This document shows positions 33,212-42,545 of a DNA stretch of 64,000 bases, piece by piece; position 1 is the stretch's first letter, and the number at the start of each line of letters is the position of its first letter. Below the pieces are notes generated by a model that searched no databases, was not told where the DNA came from, and was given only the letters and a program-made list of their open reading frames with translations. Both the position numbers and the translations under genes were made by a program. This stretch comes from Flagellimonas aquimarina (GTDB taxonomy: Bacteria; Bacteroidota; Bacteroidia; Flavobacteriales; Flavobacteriaceae): contig NZ_QGEG01000001.1 of NCBI RefSeq assembly GCF_003149745.1, positions 186,001 to 250,000 of the forward strand, read 5' to 3'.

Positions 33212-33724
33212 ATGGACATTGCTTTACTTGTTTTGGGGTTTCTTTTAATGTTAATTGGAATATTAGGTAGTTTTTTACCTGTATTACCGGGTCCACCGGT
33301 GAGCTGGGTAGGATTATTACTCCTTTATTTGACCAAAGCTGTTCCTGATGATTGGTGGATGTTGGGTATAACGCTCTTTTTTGCGCTACTGATTACAATA
33401 ATGGACTATGTGATTCCAGCAATGGGCACTAAAAAATTTGGCGGTAGCAAAGCTGGTATGTTAGGAACCGTAGTTGGGTTATTGGTCGCTATATTTTTTC
33501 CCATACTAGGCCCATTCGGAATTATCATTTGGCCTTTTGTAGGTGCTTTGGTCGGGGAGCTTATTAATAAAGCAGATCAAAAAACCGCATTGAAAGCTGC
33601 TTTTGGTTCCTTCTTAGGCTTTCTTACTGGAACATTTATGAAATTCTTGATAGGGGTAATCTATTTTGGAATCTTTATTTGGAAAGCCATCGAATACAGT
33701 TCGGAGTTGTTCACCTTTAACTAA
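33212..33724 (+). CDS. DUF456 membrane protein
   Basis: 170 residues from the ATG at 33212; a TTG at 33188 in frame would add eight polar residues and lies within the promoter element. DUF456 marks are GFLLMLIGILGSFLPVLPGPP at the start, the glycine-rich helical region FGGSKAGMLGTVVGLLVAIFF, and LGPFGIIIWPFVGALVGEL. Four to five hydrophobic helices. Function unknown. It overlaps the convergent nitroreductase gene by 4 nt at the stop codons. Confidence 0.87.
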   Translation: MDIALLVLGFLLMLIGILGSFLPVLPGPPVSWVGLLLLYLTKAVPDDWWMLGITLFFALLITIMDYVIPAMGTKKFGGSKAGMLGTVVGLLVAIFFPILGPFGIIIWPFVGALVGELINKADQKTALKAAFGSFLGFLTGTFMKFLIGVIYFGIFIWKAIEYSSELFTFN

Positions 33725-34281
33725 TCCAACCACTCTGTTTTTTCTTCAATGGGAGTTCTTGTTGATGGTTCTACCGGATTATCATAATACCCCATATACA
33801 GGAATCCAAGACATTTCTCACCTTCCTTAAGATTGAAAAACTCATCCATATATTCTATCAAACCAGGAGAGCTCCAATAACATCCAATTCCTATTTCCGT
33901 GCAGCAAAGCCACATGTTTTGCACTGCCATTGCAGTAGCCGCTAATTCTTCCCACTCGGGTATGCACTCATTAGGGTCACGTTGCATACAAATGGCAATT
34001 ACCGCTCCTGAACGAACTGGATTATCTTGCAGTTTTTTGATTTTTATTTGTTTGGGCTTGGGGTCCACTTCTTGATATTTATCTGATAGAAAATTTCCTA
34101 GCGCCCTTTTTTTATCACCCATTAAAACCTTGAATCGCCAAGGTTCGGTCTTTTTATGAGTAGGTGCCCAGTTGGCTGCTTCCAACAACTTCTCAATGAT
34201 TTCTTTTGAGATGGGCTTGTCATTGTATTGAACAGGAAAAACGCTACGTCTTTTCTTGATGAGATCAAATGTCATAATCAA
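33721..34281 (-). CDS. Nitroreductase family flavoprotein
   Basis: 186 residues. Family marks: LIKKRRSVFPVQYNDKPIS at the FMN-binding N-terminus, LLEAANWAPTHKKTEPWRF, AVQNMWLCCTEIGIGCYW and a C-terminal LGFLYMGYYDNPVEPSTRTP. It should bind FMN and reduce nitro- or quinone-like compounds with NAD(P)H; the natural substrate is unknown. It lies 42 nt downstream of the LysR gene in the same direction and could be its target as well as the hut operon. Confidence 0.9.
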   Translation of the reverse strand: MIMTFDLIKKRRSVFPVQYNDKPISKEIIEKLLEAANWAPTHKKTEPWRFKVLMGDKKRALGNFLSDKYQEVDPKPKQIKIKKLQDNPVRSGAVIAICMQRDPNECIPEWEELAATAMAVQNMWLCCTEIGIGCYWSSPGLIEYMDEFFNLKEGEKCLGFLYMGYYDNPVEPSTRTPIEEKTEWLD

Positions 34282-34323
34282 TTTTTAAGCTTTTCAAAGG
34301 TACGTCTTGGAAAACTTTTTTTG

Positions 34324-35211
34324 TTATAGTTTTAATAGCAAATCCATACAATTTTGTAAAGCTGGATTTCGATTGTCTTCCTTCCAAACCATAGATAAAA
34401 CGGCGCGTTGTTTTATTTTTTTTAATTCTATGAACTTCACCTTCATCTGAAAACCATATTGCAATGCGGTAGGTACTATGGCGATACCCAATTTGTTTTC
34501 AACAAGTTTAAAAACAGTTTGGGCATGCACCGACTTATGGGAAACATTGGGTGAAAAACCGGCATCTTCACAAATGCTCAAGACCGTATCATAATATTGC
34601 GGGCTATAATCCTGTGAGAAAAGGATAAAATCATCCGTTGCAACTTGATCAATGCTTTTAAATTGTTTCTCATTTAATACATGGTCCGCTGGCAACACCA
34701 ACGAAAAGGTATCTTCAAAAACAGGTTTCAGTTTTAATCCCTTCGGCACTCTGGACAATCGTACAAAACCTAAATCCAGTTTATCCCTTAGAATAGCACT
34801 TATCTGTGCCCTGTTCGAGAGTTCTTCAAGGCTCGTGTGTATAAAAGGAAATTTTTCTTTTAAGTCCAACAGTAAATTTGGTATTACATGCTGCATTGCA
34901 GACCCCAAAAACCCAATTCTAATTTCACCTAGATGTCCCTCACCAATAAGTTTTAATTGTTTTTTGGTCTGTTCCAAATGGTTTAGTATAAACTCTACTT
35001 CTCCTTTTAGAAATTCTCCTGCCGGTGTCAACCTAACTTTCTTTTTATCTCTAATAAACAGTTGCGTTTGAAGGATTCCTTCCATTTGCTTGATCTGCGT
35101 ACTTAACCCAGGTTGTGATATATAAAGTTTTTCAGCTGCTTTACGGTAGTGCAATTCCTCAGCTACCGCCAAGAAATAAACGAAGTGTCTTAATTCTATT
35201 TGATAATTCAT
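34324..35211 (-). CDS. LysR-family regulator divergent from the hut operon
   Basis: 295 residues. The N-terminal winged HTH is YQIELRHFVYFLAVAEELHYRKAAEKLYISQPGLSTQIKQME, and the substrate-binding domain starts with LGEIRIGFLGSAMQHVIP. Its start lies 79 bp from hutH in divergent orientation, the usual layout for a LysR regulator and its target, so it may control hutHIUG, with the signal perhaps urocanate. The nitroreductase gene downstream is a second possible target. The ligand is unknown. Confidence 0.9.
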   Translation of the reverse strand: MNYQIELRHFVYFLAVAEELHYRKAAEKLYISQPGLSTQIKQMEGILQTQLFIRDKKKVRLTPAGEFLKGEVEFILNHLEQTKKQLKLIGEGHLGEIRIGFLGSAMQHVIPNLLLDLKEKFPFIHTSLEELSNRAQISAILRDKLDLGFVRLSRVPKGLKLKPVFEDTFSLVLPADHVLNEKQFKSIDQVATDDFILFSQDYSPQYYDTVLSICEDAGFSPNVSHKSVHAQTVFKLVENKLGIAIVPTALQYGFQMKVKFIELKKIKQRAVLSMVWKEDNRNPALQNCMDLLLKL

Positions 35212-35290
35212 AGTTATTAAATATTACAAAAATAAGTATTGGTAATTATTAATAACACATGGTACCTTTATATATCTCAAATTTAAGTTT
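35212..35290. promoter_or_regulatory. Divergent LysR/hutH control region
   Basis: 79 bp, very AT-rich. It holds a perfect 10-bp palindrome TTATTAATAA (35246-35255) overlapping TAATTATTA (35243-35251), and a GGTACC. LysR regulators bind T-N11-A dyads in such regions, so this is the likely operator. No full -33/-7 pair is obvious for either gene. Confidence 0.4.
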
Positions 35291-36868
35291 ATGCAACTAC
35301 CCAAAACATTTCATTTTGGTGAACATCACCTAACCGCAAGTATTGCCTTAGGCATTGCAAAAGGTTCGGTCAAAGGAATAATATCAGCAGATTATCTCAA
35401 GAAAATTGAGGTAAGCAACCTTCGCGTTCAAAATATTGTTGCCAAAGGTGACACCGTTTATGGCATAAATACGGGCTTCGGACCTTTATGTAATACCAAG
35501 ATTTCTAAGGAGGACACTAAAATTCTTCAATCCAATATTCTGCAAAGCCATAGTGTTGGAGTGGGAAAACCCATATCCGAAGAACTTGCCAAACTAATGC
35601 TTATCTTAAAAATCCATGCCCTTGCCAAAGGATATTCGGGTATCGCGATTTCCACAATTAATAGAATGCTCTGGCATTTGGAGCATGATGCTATTCCAGT
35701 GGTTCCATCGCAAGGTTCAGTAGGAGCTTCTGGTGATTTGGCTCCCCTCTCCCATTTGTTTCTTCCTTTGATAGGACTGGGCAAGGTGAATTATAAAGGA
35801 GAAACCATTACAACAAAAGTGTTATTTCAAAAAACTGGACTTGGTCCTTTAGAGCTTGGACCAAAAGAAGGTCTGGCTCTTATTAATGGCACACAATTCA
35901 TAGCTGCACACGGCATATTGGTCCTGCAAAAACTGCAATATTGCCTAAGGCATGCAGATATTATTGGGGCTATGATGCTGGAAGGACTTCAAGGTTCAAT
36001 GAAACCTTTCCACCAAGAACTACATGCGCTTCGCCCTTTTAAAGGAAATCAACATGTGGCAGGAAGAATACGAACATTGCTCCAAGGTTCCGAAATTTTG
36101 GAAGACCATATCGACTGTGAACGAGTCCAAGATCCTTACTCGCTTCGTTGCATGCCCCAAGTACATGGTGCCTCTAGAAATACATGGCTGCACTTAAAAG
36201 AACTGTTGGAAGTGGAGCTAAATTCTGTTACTGACAATCCGGTAATCATCAATGATGACCTTACCATTAGCGGTGGTAATTTTCACGGACAGCCTTTGGC
36301 CATGGCTCTTGATTATGCTGCACTGGCAGCTTCAGAATTAGGGAGTATTTCGGACCGAAGAATTTATTTGGCACTAGAAGGGAATAGTCCAGGAGTGCCC
36401 AAATTATTGATGGAAGATACTGGAATAAACTCTGGTTATATGATTTTGCAATACACCACAGCAGCATTGGCCAGTGAAAATAAAAGTTTATGTTTTCCGG
36501 CAAGTGCAGATAGTATCCCTACATCCTTAGGACAAGAAGATCATGTGAGCATGGGATCCATAAGTGGCAGAAAAGCCCTCCAGGTTATTGAAAACGTAGA
36601 AAAAATATTGGCCATTGAACTATTAACCGCTGCCCAAGCTTTTGAATTCAGAAAACCTTTAAAATCAGGCGTGGTATTAGATGAAATTCATAAATTCATA
36701 AGAACCAAAGTATCCTTCGCAGATAACGATCGTGTTTTTGCCAATGATATTGAAAAAGGAATAGAAACTGTTCAAAAAGGTGAAATTATTGCCCTAGTGG
36801 AACAAACAATGGCAACAAAAAACCTTCAATGGAACACTCCATATCTTGAAGAATTTGAAACATACTAA
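35291..36868 (+). CDS. hutH: Histidine ammonia-lyase
   Basis: 525 residues. The Ala-Ser-Gly triplet that forms the MIO cofactor is in GSVGASGDLAPLSHLFLP. Other marks are YGINTGFGPL near residue 55, GLALINGTQF, and VQDPYSLRCMPQVHG. It removes ammonia from L-histidine to give urocanate, step 1 of histidine degradation. It is the first gene of the four-gene hut operon, 3 nt upstream of hutI, and is divergent from the LysR gene. Confidence 0.96.
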   Translation: MQLPKTFHFGEHHLTASIALGIAKGSVKGIISADYLKKIEVSNLRVQNIVAKGDTVYGINTGFGPLCNTKISKEDTKILQSNILQSHSVGVGKPISEELAKLMLILKIHALAKGYSGIAISTINRMLWHLEHDAIPVVPSQGSVGASGDLAPLSHLFLPLIGLGKVNYKGETITTKVLFQKTGLGPLELGPKEGLALINGTQFIAAHGILVLQKLQYCLRHADIIGAMMLEGLQGSMKPFHQELHALRPFKGNQHVAGRIRTLLQGSEILEDHIDCERVQDPYSLRCMPQVHGASRNTWLHLKELLEVELNSVTDNPVIINDDLTISGGNFHGQPLAMALDYAALAASELGSISDRRIYLALEGNSPGVPKLLMEDTGINSGYMILQYTTAALASENKSLCFPASADSIPTSLGQEDHVSMGSISGRKALQVIENVEKILAIELLTAAQAFEFRKPLKSGVVLDEIHKFIRTKVSFADNDRVFANDIEKGIETVQKGEIIALVEQTMATKNLQWNTPYLEEFETY

Positions 36869-36871
36869 CAT

Positions 36872-38107
36872 ATGAGCAAACCACTATTAATAGGTCCATT
36901 TACACAATTGCTTCCCATGTCAGGTTTACCGGTTAAGGGAGCTTTGTCTGATGAGCAATTGGTTCTAATTGAAAATGGAGGCATTCTTATTTCCGAAGGA
37001 AGAATAAAGACCATTGGCATTTTTGATGATTTAAAATCAGATGCGGTCGATATCCACTACATTGTAGGAAAACATGTTTGTCTTCCAGGGTTTATTGATG
37101 CCCATACCCATATCTGTTTTGGTGGCTCTCGCGCCAGAGATTATGCCTTTAGGAATTCTGGCAAAACCTATCTGGAAATTGCAAAAGCGGGAGGTGGCAT
37201 CTGGGATACTGTAACGCAAACTCGTGCTGCTTCCCAAGAAAATCTGGTTGAAAGCATTGTTTCAAGGAGTAAAACCCATCTAGAAAGTGGTACTACTACT
37301 ATAGAGGTTAAAAGTGGTTATGGGCTTTCTATTGATGAGGAACTTAAAATGCTCAGGGCCATCAAACAAGCTGGTGAAAAAACGAAAGCAGACCTAGTGG
37401 CAACATGCTTGGCCGCTCACATGAAACCAAAAGATTGGAACAGTGACAAAAATTATCTGGAAGAGATTGCATCACAACTATTCCCAATTTTAAAATCTGA
37501 AGGTCTCACCAATCGGATTGATGCTTTTATTGAGGAAAGTGCATTTTCAGCATTAGAAATAGCTCCTTATTTTAAGAAAGCAAAAGCAATGGGGTTTGAC
37601 ATAACGGTGCATGCCGATCAATTTACTACGGGAGGTAGCGAAGTGGCCACACAGTTTGATGCAATAAGTGCAGACCACCTGGAAGCCAGTACCGAGAATG
37701 AAATTCGATTACTGGCAAACAGCAACGTTATTTCCACTGCATTACCTGGAGCTTCTTTGGGCCTAGGATGCGACTTTACCCCTGCCCGTAAAATTTTAGA
37801 TGCCGGGGGAGCATTGGCCATTGCCAGTGACCACAATCCAGGTTCAGCACCTATGGGACATTTGCTTACCCAAGCAAGTATTTTAGGAACCTTTGAAAAA
37901 CTTTCAAATGCCGAAGTTTTGGCTGGAATCACTTTCAGGGCAAGCGCAGCTTTGAATTTAGCGGACCGAGGCTCTATAGAAGCAAACAAGCTTGCTGATT
38001 TTGCTGTTTTTCCAACAGATAACTATCAAGAAATCACCTATCAACAAGGGCAGTTAAAACCCAATATGGTATGGAAAAAAGGCGAGAAAATTTATGAAAG
38101 AGATTAG
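36872..38107 (+). CDS. hutI: Imidazolonepropionase
   Basis: 411 residues of the amidohydrolase superfamily. Metal-site motifs: PGFIDAHTHICFGGSR, DITVHADQFTTGG, ISADHLE and AIASDHNPGSAP. It hydrolyses imidazolone-5-propionate to N-formimino-L-glutamate, step 3. It lies 3 nt after hutH; its end overlaps the first possible start of hutU by 14 nt. Confidence 0.95.
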   Translation: MSKPLLIGPFTQLLPMSGLPVKGALSDEQLVLIENGGILISEGRIKTIGIFDDLKSDAVDIHYIVGKHVCLPGFIDAHTHICFGGSRARDYAFRNSGKTYLEIAKAGGGIWDTVTQTRAASQENLVESIVSRSKTHLESGTTTIEVKSGYGLSIDEELKMLRAIKQAGEKTKADLVATCLAAHMKPKDWNSDKNYLEEIASQLFPILKSEGLTNRIDAFIEESAFSALEIAPYFKKAKAMGFDITVHADQFTTGGSEVATQFDAISADHLEASTENEIRLLANSNVISTALPGASLGLGCDFTPARKILDAGGALAIASDHNPGSAPMGHLLTQASILGTFEKLSNAEVLAGITFRASAALNLADRGSIEANKLADFAVFPTDNYQEITYQQGQLKPNMVWKKGEKIYERD

Positions 38108-40130
38108 TATGGCTTCAACATTGACAAATTTTCAAGTAGAGATATTAAAAGGGATTCCTGAAAATTTCCCTTCAAAAAAAGTGTATCCTAAAACTGGGAA
38201 CCCTGCTCCCAAACGAAAAGATATTTTATCAAAAGAAGAGAAAAAACTGGCTGTTCAAAATGCCTTGCGGTACTTTCCAAAAGATTGGCATGCAGAACTG
38301 GCCAAAGAGTTTGCCAGTGAACTTATCAGTTATGGGAGAATTTATATGCATCGGTTTAAACCAGAGTATCAGATGTATGCTAGACCTATTTCAGAATACC
38401 CGGCAAAAACAAAACAGGCTGCCGCCATTATGTTGATGATCCAGAATAATCTTGATCCAGCTGTAGCGCAACATCCTGAAGAACTCATTACTTATGGCGG
38501 CAACGGAGCGGTATTTCAAAACTGGGCGCAATACTTGTTGACCATGAAGTATTTAGCTGAGATGACAGAGGAACAAACACTGCATATATACTCTGGGCAC
38601 CCCATGGGGTTGTTCCCATCCTCCAAAGAAGCACCAAGAGTAATAGTTACCAATGGCATGATGATTCCCAATTACTCCAAACCAGACGATTGGGAAAAAT
38701 TTAATGCGCTTGGAGTTACTCAATACGGGCAAATGACGGCAGGTTCTTATATGTATATTGGCCCACAAGGTATTGTTCATGGGACTGCTATAACAGTGAT
38801 GAATGCTTTTAGAAAAGTGTTGAAAAAAGATGAAACACCAAATGGAAGGGTGTTTCTAACCGCTGGTCTGGGCGGTATGAGCGGTGCACAACCCAAAGCT
38901 GGCAATATTGCAGGCTGTATTACCGTCTGCGCGGAAGTAAACCCAGAAGCCGCCAAAAAAAGGCACCAACAAGGTTGGGTGGATGAGCTATTGACAGATC
39001 TCTCTGGTCTTGTTGAAAGAACCAAGAAAGCTATTGACAAAAAGGAAGTAGTCTCTTTAGCTTATGTCGGTAACATCGTGGAAGTTTGGGAGCAATTTTA
39101 TGAAGAAGGCATTTTTATACATTTGGGTTCTGATCAAACCTCTTTGCACAATCCTTGGGCTGGTGGGTATTATCCTGTTGGCCTCTCCTTTGAAAAAGCC
39201 AATGAAATGATGGCTGAAAACCCATCCGAATTTAAAAAACAAGTGCAGGAGTCTTTACGAAGACAAATAAATGCCATCAACAAACACACAGCAAAAGGAA
39301 CTTACTTTTTTGACTACGGAAATGCTTTTTTATTGGAAGTTTCCCGTGCTGGAGGCAATGTAATGGCCAAAAACAATATTGATTTCAGATATCCGTCTTA
39401 TGTCCAGGACATTTTGGGACCAATGTGTTTTGATTATGGTTTTGGCCCTTTTAGATGGGTGTGCACTTCTGGGAATCCTAAGGATTTACAAAAAACAGAT
39501 GCTATCGCCCTAAAAATAATGCAGCAAATTAAGGCTGAGGCCCCTGAAGAAATTCAGCAGCAAATGCAAGACAACATTACATGGATTAGTGAAGCTGAAC
39601 AGAACCAATTGGTAGTGGGCTCCCAAGCACGGATTCTGTACGCAGATGCCGAAGGACGTTCAAAAATCGCAGAGGCTTTTAACAATGCCATAGCAAATGG
39701 GGAGATTACTGCTCCGGTAGTGCTGGGCAGAGACCATCATGATGTCAGCGGTACCGATTCTCCCTTTAGGGAGACCAGCAATATTTATGATGGCAGCAAA
39801 TTCACTGCGGATATGGCCATCCATAATGTGATAGGTGATAGTTTTAGAGGTGCTACTTGGGTTTCTATACACAATGGCGGCGGTGTAGGCTGGGGAGAGG
39901 TCATCAATGGGGGCTTTGGAATGGTCTTGGATGGCTCTGAAGAAGCGTCCCGAAGACTAAAAAGCATGCTGTTCTATGATGTAAACAATGGTATTTCCAG
40001 AAGAAGTTGGGCCAGAAACAAAGAGGCATTATTTGCCATAAAACGTGAAATGAAACGAACTCCCAATTTAAAAGTAACTTTGCCCCATCTGGTGGAATCG
40101 GACATATTGGACCATCTTTTTGATGCATAA
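38094..40130 (+). CDS. hutU: Urocanate hydratase
   Basis: 678 residues. An NAD-binding region is seen in GRVFLTAGLGGMSGAQPKAG, and the conserved blocks TYGGNGAVFQNWAQY, GPMCFDYGFGPFRW and VLGRDHHDVSGTDSPFRET are family marks. It hydrates urocanate to imidazolone propionate, step 2. An alternative ATG at 38109 would start at MASTLTNF, just 1 nt after the hutI stop (TAG-t-ATG), and may be the true start; I list the longer frame. Its stop codon overlaps the hutG start in a TAATG junction. Confidence 0.95.
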   Translation: MKEISMASTLTNFQVEILKGIPENFPSKKVYPKTGNPAPKRKDILSKEEKKLAVQNALRYFPKDWHAELAKEFASELISYGRIYMHRFKPEYQMYARPISEYPAKTKQAAAIMLMIQNNLDPAVAQHPEELITYGGNGAVFQNWAQYLLTMKYLAEMTEEQTLHIYSGHPMGLFPSSKEAPRVIVTNGMMIPNYSKPDDWEKFNALGVTQYGQMTAGSYMYIGPQGIVHGTAITVMNAFRKVLKKDETPNGRVFLTAGLGGMSGAQPKAGNIAGCITVCAEVNPEAAKKRHQQGWVDELLTDLSGLVERTKKAIDKKEVVSLAYVGNIVEVWEQFYEEGIFIHLGSDQTSLHNPWAGGYYPVGLSFEKANEMMAENPSEFKKQVQESLRRQINAINKHTAKGTYFFDYGNAFLLEVSRAGGNVMAKNNIDFRYPSYVQDILGPMCFDYGFGPFRWVCTSGNPKDLQKTDAIALKIMQQIKAEAPEEIQQQMQDNITWISEAEQNQLVVGSQARILYADAEGRSKIAEAFNNAIANGEITAPVVLGRDHHDVSGTDSPFRETSNIYDGSKFTADMAIHNVIGDSFRGATWVSIHNGGGVGWGEVINGGFGMVLDGSEEASRRLKSMLFYDVNNGISRRSWARNKEALFAIKREMKRTPNLKVTLPHLVESDILDHLFDA

Positions 40131-41095
40131 TGAAACACTACACAAATCCAAACTCAGCTATTTGGCATGGAAGGATCACAAATAAATATTTGTACCTCCA
40201 CGAAAAAGTACGATGTGTTCCTTTGAGTGAAATATCAGAACCCGCAAAGAAATCAATTACACTGTTAGGATATGCTTGTGACGAAGGAGTAAAACGGAAC
40301 CAAGGCAGGGTTGGAGCAGTAAAAGGCCCTGAAGTCATTAAAAACAGTCTAGGAAAATTTCCCAACCATCTTGCCAATACCGTACTGTTGCATGATGCAG
40401 GTGCAGTAGTCTGCAAAGATGCAGATATGGAAACTGCCCAAAAGGAACTTTCTAAAGCTGTTACCACACTTTTGAAAAAAAAACAATTCCCTATTGTTTT
40501 GGGTGGCGGTCACGATATGGCCTACGGACATTATCATGGAATCAAAAACTATCTCGATTCAAAAAAGAGTCCCCAAACCATTGGCATTATAAATTTTGAT
40601 GCGCATTTTGACCTTCGCCAAAATACACATGGCAACAATTCTGGAACCCCATTCTATCAAATAGCAACGGAGTCCAAAAAAGAAAATAGCATCTTTAATT
40701 ATCTATGCCTTGGTATTCGGAAAGATGCCAATGACCGTATACTTTTTCAAACTGCAAAAGATTTGGATGTTACATATGTACTTTCTGACACCTTCCAAAT
40801 ACAGTTTTTAGAAGAGATCAATACATGGATCAATGCTTTTATTAAAACTGTGGACAAGGTGTATGTGACCATAGATTTAGATGGGTTTTCCTCTGCGTAT
40901 GCACCCGGGGTAAGTGCCCCCTCCCCTATGGGGTTTACGCCTCAAATTGTTCTGGAATGCCTTAAAACCATCATTGCTTCTGAAAAACTAATCAGTTTGG
41001 ACATTGCTGAGATGAATCCAAAATTTGATATTGATGGACAGACGGCAAAACTGGCCGCATCGTTACTTCACCATATCATACACACCATCTACTAA
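40130..41095 (+). CDS. hutG: Formimidoylglutamase (arginase/ureohydrolase family)
   Basis: 321 residues with the manganese-site motifs of the ureohydrolase family: VLGGGHDMAYGH, INFDAHFDLR and VTIDLDGFSSAYAPGVSAP. It hydrolyses N-formimino-L-glutamate to glutamate and formamide, ending the four-step pathway. The start overlaps hutU by 1 nt. The operon therefore carries HutH, HutI, HutU and HutG but no HutF/HutG2 branch and no obvious histidine transporter. Confidence 0.94.
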   Translation: MKHYTNPNSAIWHGRITNKYLYLHEKVRCVPLSEISEPAKKSITLLGYACDEGVKRNQGRVGAVKGPEVIKNSLGKFPNHLANTVLLHDAGAVVCKDADMETAQKELSKAVTTLLKKKQFPIVLGGGHDMAYGHYHGIKNYLDSKKSPQTIGIINFDAHFDLRQNTHGNNSGTPFYQIATESKKENSIFNYLCLGIRKDANDRILFQTAKDLDVTYVLSDTFQIQFLEEINTWINAFIKTVDKVYVTIDLDGFSSAYAPGVSAPSPMGFTPQIVLECLKTIIASEKLISLDIAEMNPKFDIDGQTAKLAASLLHHIIHTIY

Positions 41096-41112
41096 GACTG
41101 ATCCCAACAAAA

Positions 41113-41196
41113 AAAGCCTTCCATATGGAAAGCCTTTCATTGGTGAGCATCGTTTGATGCTTCAACCTGATTTCAATCTAATTGTAGATTGAAATC
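41113..41196. terminator. Three consecutive hairpins after hutG
   Basis: First, the segment AAAGCCTTCCATATGGAAAG (about 41113-41133) folds around CCATATGG, with a long A-run on its left, so a T-run on the minus strand. Second, GCATC-GTTT-GATGC at 41147-41160. Third, GATTTCAATCTA (41169-41180), loop ATTG, TAGATTGAAATC (41185-41196), a perfect 12-bp stem. No good T-run follows on the plus strand. The cluster may end hut transcription or be a structured RNA element. Confidence 0.5.
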
Positions 41197-41267
41197 CAAC
41201 ACAACACTGCAAAGATATAAATGATTTTTCGATAAATAGCCTATACTATTGAATGCATTTCTTTTAA

Positions 41268-41300
41268 TGGAATAAATCCATTTATTAGGAATATTTCCAT
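41268..41300 (+). promoter_or_regulatory. Tandem operator-like repeats before the dinB-dnaE cassette
   Basis: TGGAATAAATCCAT (41268-41281) and AGGAATATTTCCAT (41287-41300) are two similar dyads (GGA-N5-TCC and GGAA-N3-TTCC) with 19-bp start-to-start distance. They lie 28-60 bp upstream of the polymerase IV gene. A -7-like TACTATTG (41244-41251) lies just upstream, so a bound protein would block transcription. A damage-responsive repressor site is an inference. Confidence 0.4.
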
Positions 41301-41327
41301 AAATTAGCTGTCCCTCTCAACTGAACG

Positions 41328-42542
41328 ATGAAAAAGACCATTCTACATTTAGACCTGGATACTTTTTATGTATCTGTGGAACGTATTATTAATACGGAAC
41401 TAAAAAACCGCCCCTTGTTGGTAGGCGGCACCAGTGATCGTGGTGTAGTTGCAGCATGTAGCTATGAAACCAGAGGTTTTGGAGTGCACTCGGGCATGCC
41501 CATGAAAATGGCAAAGGAATTATGTCCTGAAGCAGTGGTAATACGTGGCAACGCAGGTACATATAGCAAGTATTCTGATGTGGTCACAGAAATCATCAAA
41601 GAACATGTCCCCATTTTTGAGAAATCAAGCATCGATGAATTCTATGCAGATCTCTCTGGCATGGACCGCTTTTTTGGCTCATATAAATATGCATCACAAA
41701 TGCGGCAAAAGATCATTAAAGAAACAGGGTTGCCAATTTCGTTTGGGCTTTCCGTAAACAAAGTCGTTTCCAAAGTGGCCACCAATGAAGCAAAACCCAA
41801 TAACCAACTTAAAATAGATCTCGGCCTTGAAAAACCTTTTCTAGCGCCATTATCCATAAAAAAAATTCCCATGGTAGGTGATAAAACCTATCAGACGCTA
41901 AGAAACTTGGGCATACGGCAAGTGAAAACCGTACAAGAAATGCCCATGGATATTATGCACCGAGTCTTAGGGGTTAACGGAAAAGTTATATGGAAACGGG
42001 CAAACGGCATGGACAACACACCCGTAATTCCCTTTTGTGATCGAAAGTCCATTTCTACCGAACGCACCTTTGACCGTGACACTATTGATGTAATCAAACT
42101 AAAAGGGATTTTGATTGCCATGACAGAAAATCTAGCATACCAATTGCGTAGAGGAGATAAATTGACCGCATGTATCGCTGTAAAAATAAGGTATTCGGAT
42201 TTTAACACCTATTCCAAACAGCTACGCATTCCTTACACCAGTGCAGATCATATTCTTATTCCAAAGATTCTGGAATTGTTCAATACGCTTTACAGCAAAC
42301 GAATGCTGGTCCGTCTAGTGGGGATTCGCTTCAGCCATTTAGTCTCTGGTAATTATCAAATCAATCTGTTTGAAGATACCGAAGAAGCATTGAATCTATA
42401 CCAGGCCATGGATTATGTTAGAAAAAGGTTTGGAGATCGAAGCATTTGCAGGGCATCAGCTATGGGAGCAAAGACAATAGGAAGAATGCACAATCCATTT
42501 AACGGCCAGCCTCCCGTGGTTTTGGCCCATAGAAAACAATAA
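41328..42542 (+). CDS. dinB: DNA polymerase IV (Y family)
   Basis: 404 residues. Catalytic acidic motifs are intact: DLDTFYVSVE near the N-terminus and SSIDEFYADLSG near residue 105, which distinguishes it from inactive ImuB. The little-finger domain follows, and YQINLFED near residue 345 fits the QxxLF sliding-clamp-binding consensus. It is a translesion polymerase. It is 3 nt upstream of a DnaE-type gene, forming a cassette resembling mutagenesis operons but lacking an ImuA or LexA/UmuD-type gene in the window. Confidence 0.94.
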   Translation: MKKTILHLDLDTFYVSVERIINTELKNRPLLVGGTSDRGVVAACSYETRGFGVHSGMPMKMAKELCPEAVVIRGNAGTYSKYSDVVTEIIKEHVPIFEKSSIDEFYADLSGMDRFFGSYKYASQMRQKIIKETGLPISFGLSVNKVVSKVATNEAKPNNQLKIDLGLEKPFLAPLSIKKIPMVGDKTYQTLRNLGIRQVKTVQEMPMDIMHRVLGVNGKVIWKRANGMDNTPVIPFCDRKSISTERTFDRDTIDVIKLKGILIAMTENLAYQLRRGDKLTACIAVKIRYSDFNTYSKQLRIPYTSADHILIPKILELFNTLYSKRMLVRLVGIRFSHLVSGNYQINLFEDTEEALNLYQAMDYVRKRFGDRSICRASAMGAKTIGRMHNPFNGQPPVVLAHRKQ

Positions 42543-42545
42543 AAC

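Noticed and set aside
34652-35071. 139-residue plus-strand frame opposite the LysR gene
   Set aside because: Shadow of a clear LysR protein; no start context and no recognisable domain.
37618-37989. 123-residue minus-strand frame inside hutI
   Set aside because: Lies opposite the metal-binding core of imidazolonepropionase and has no independent support.
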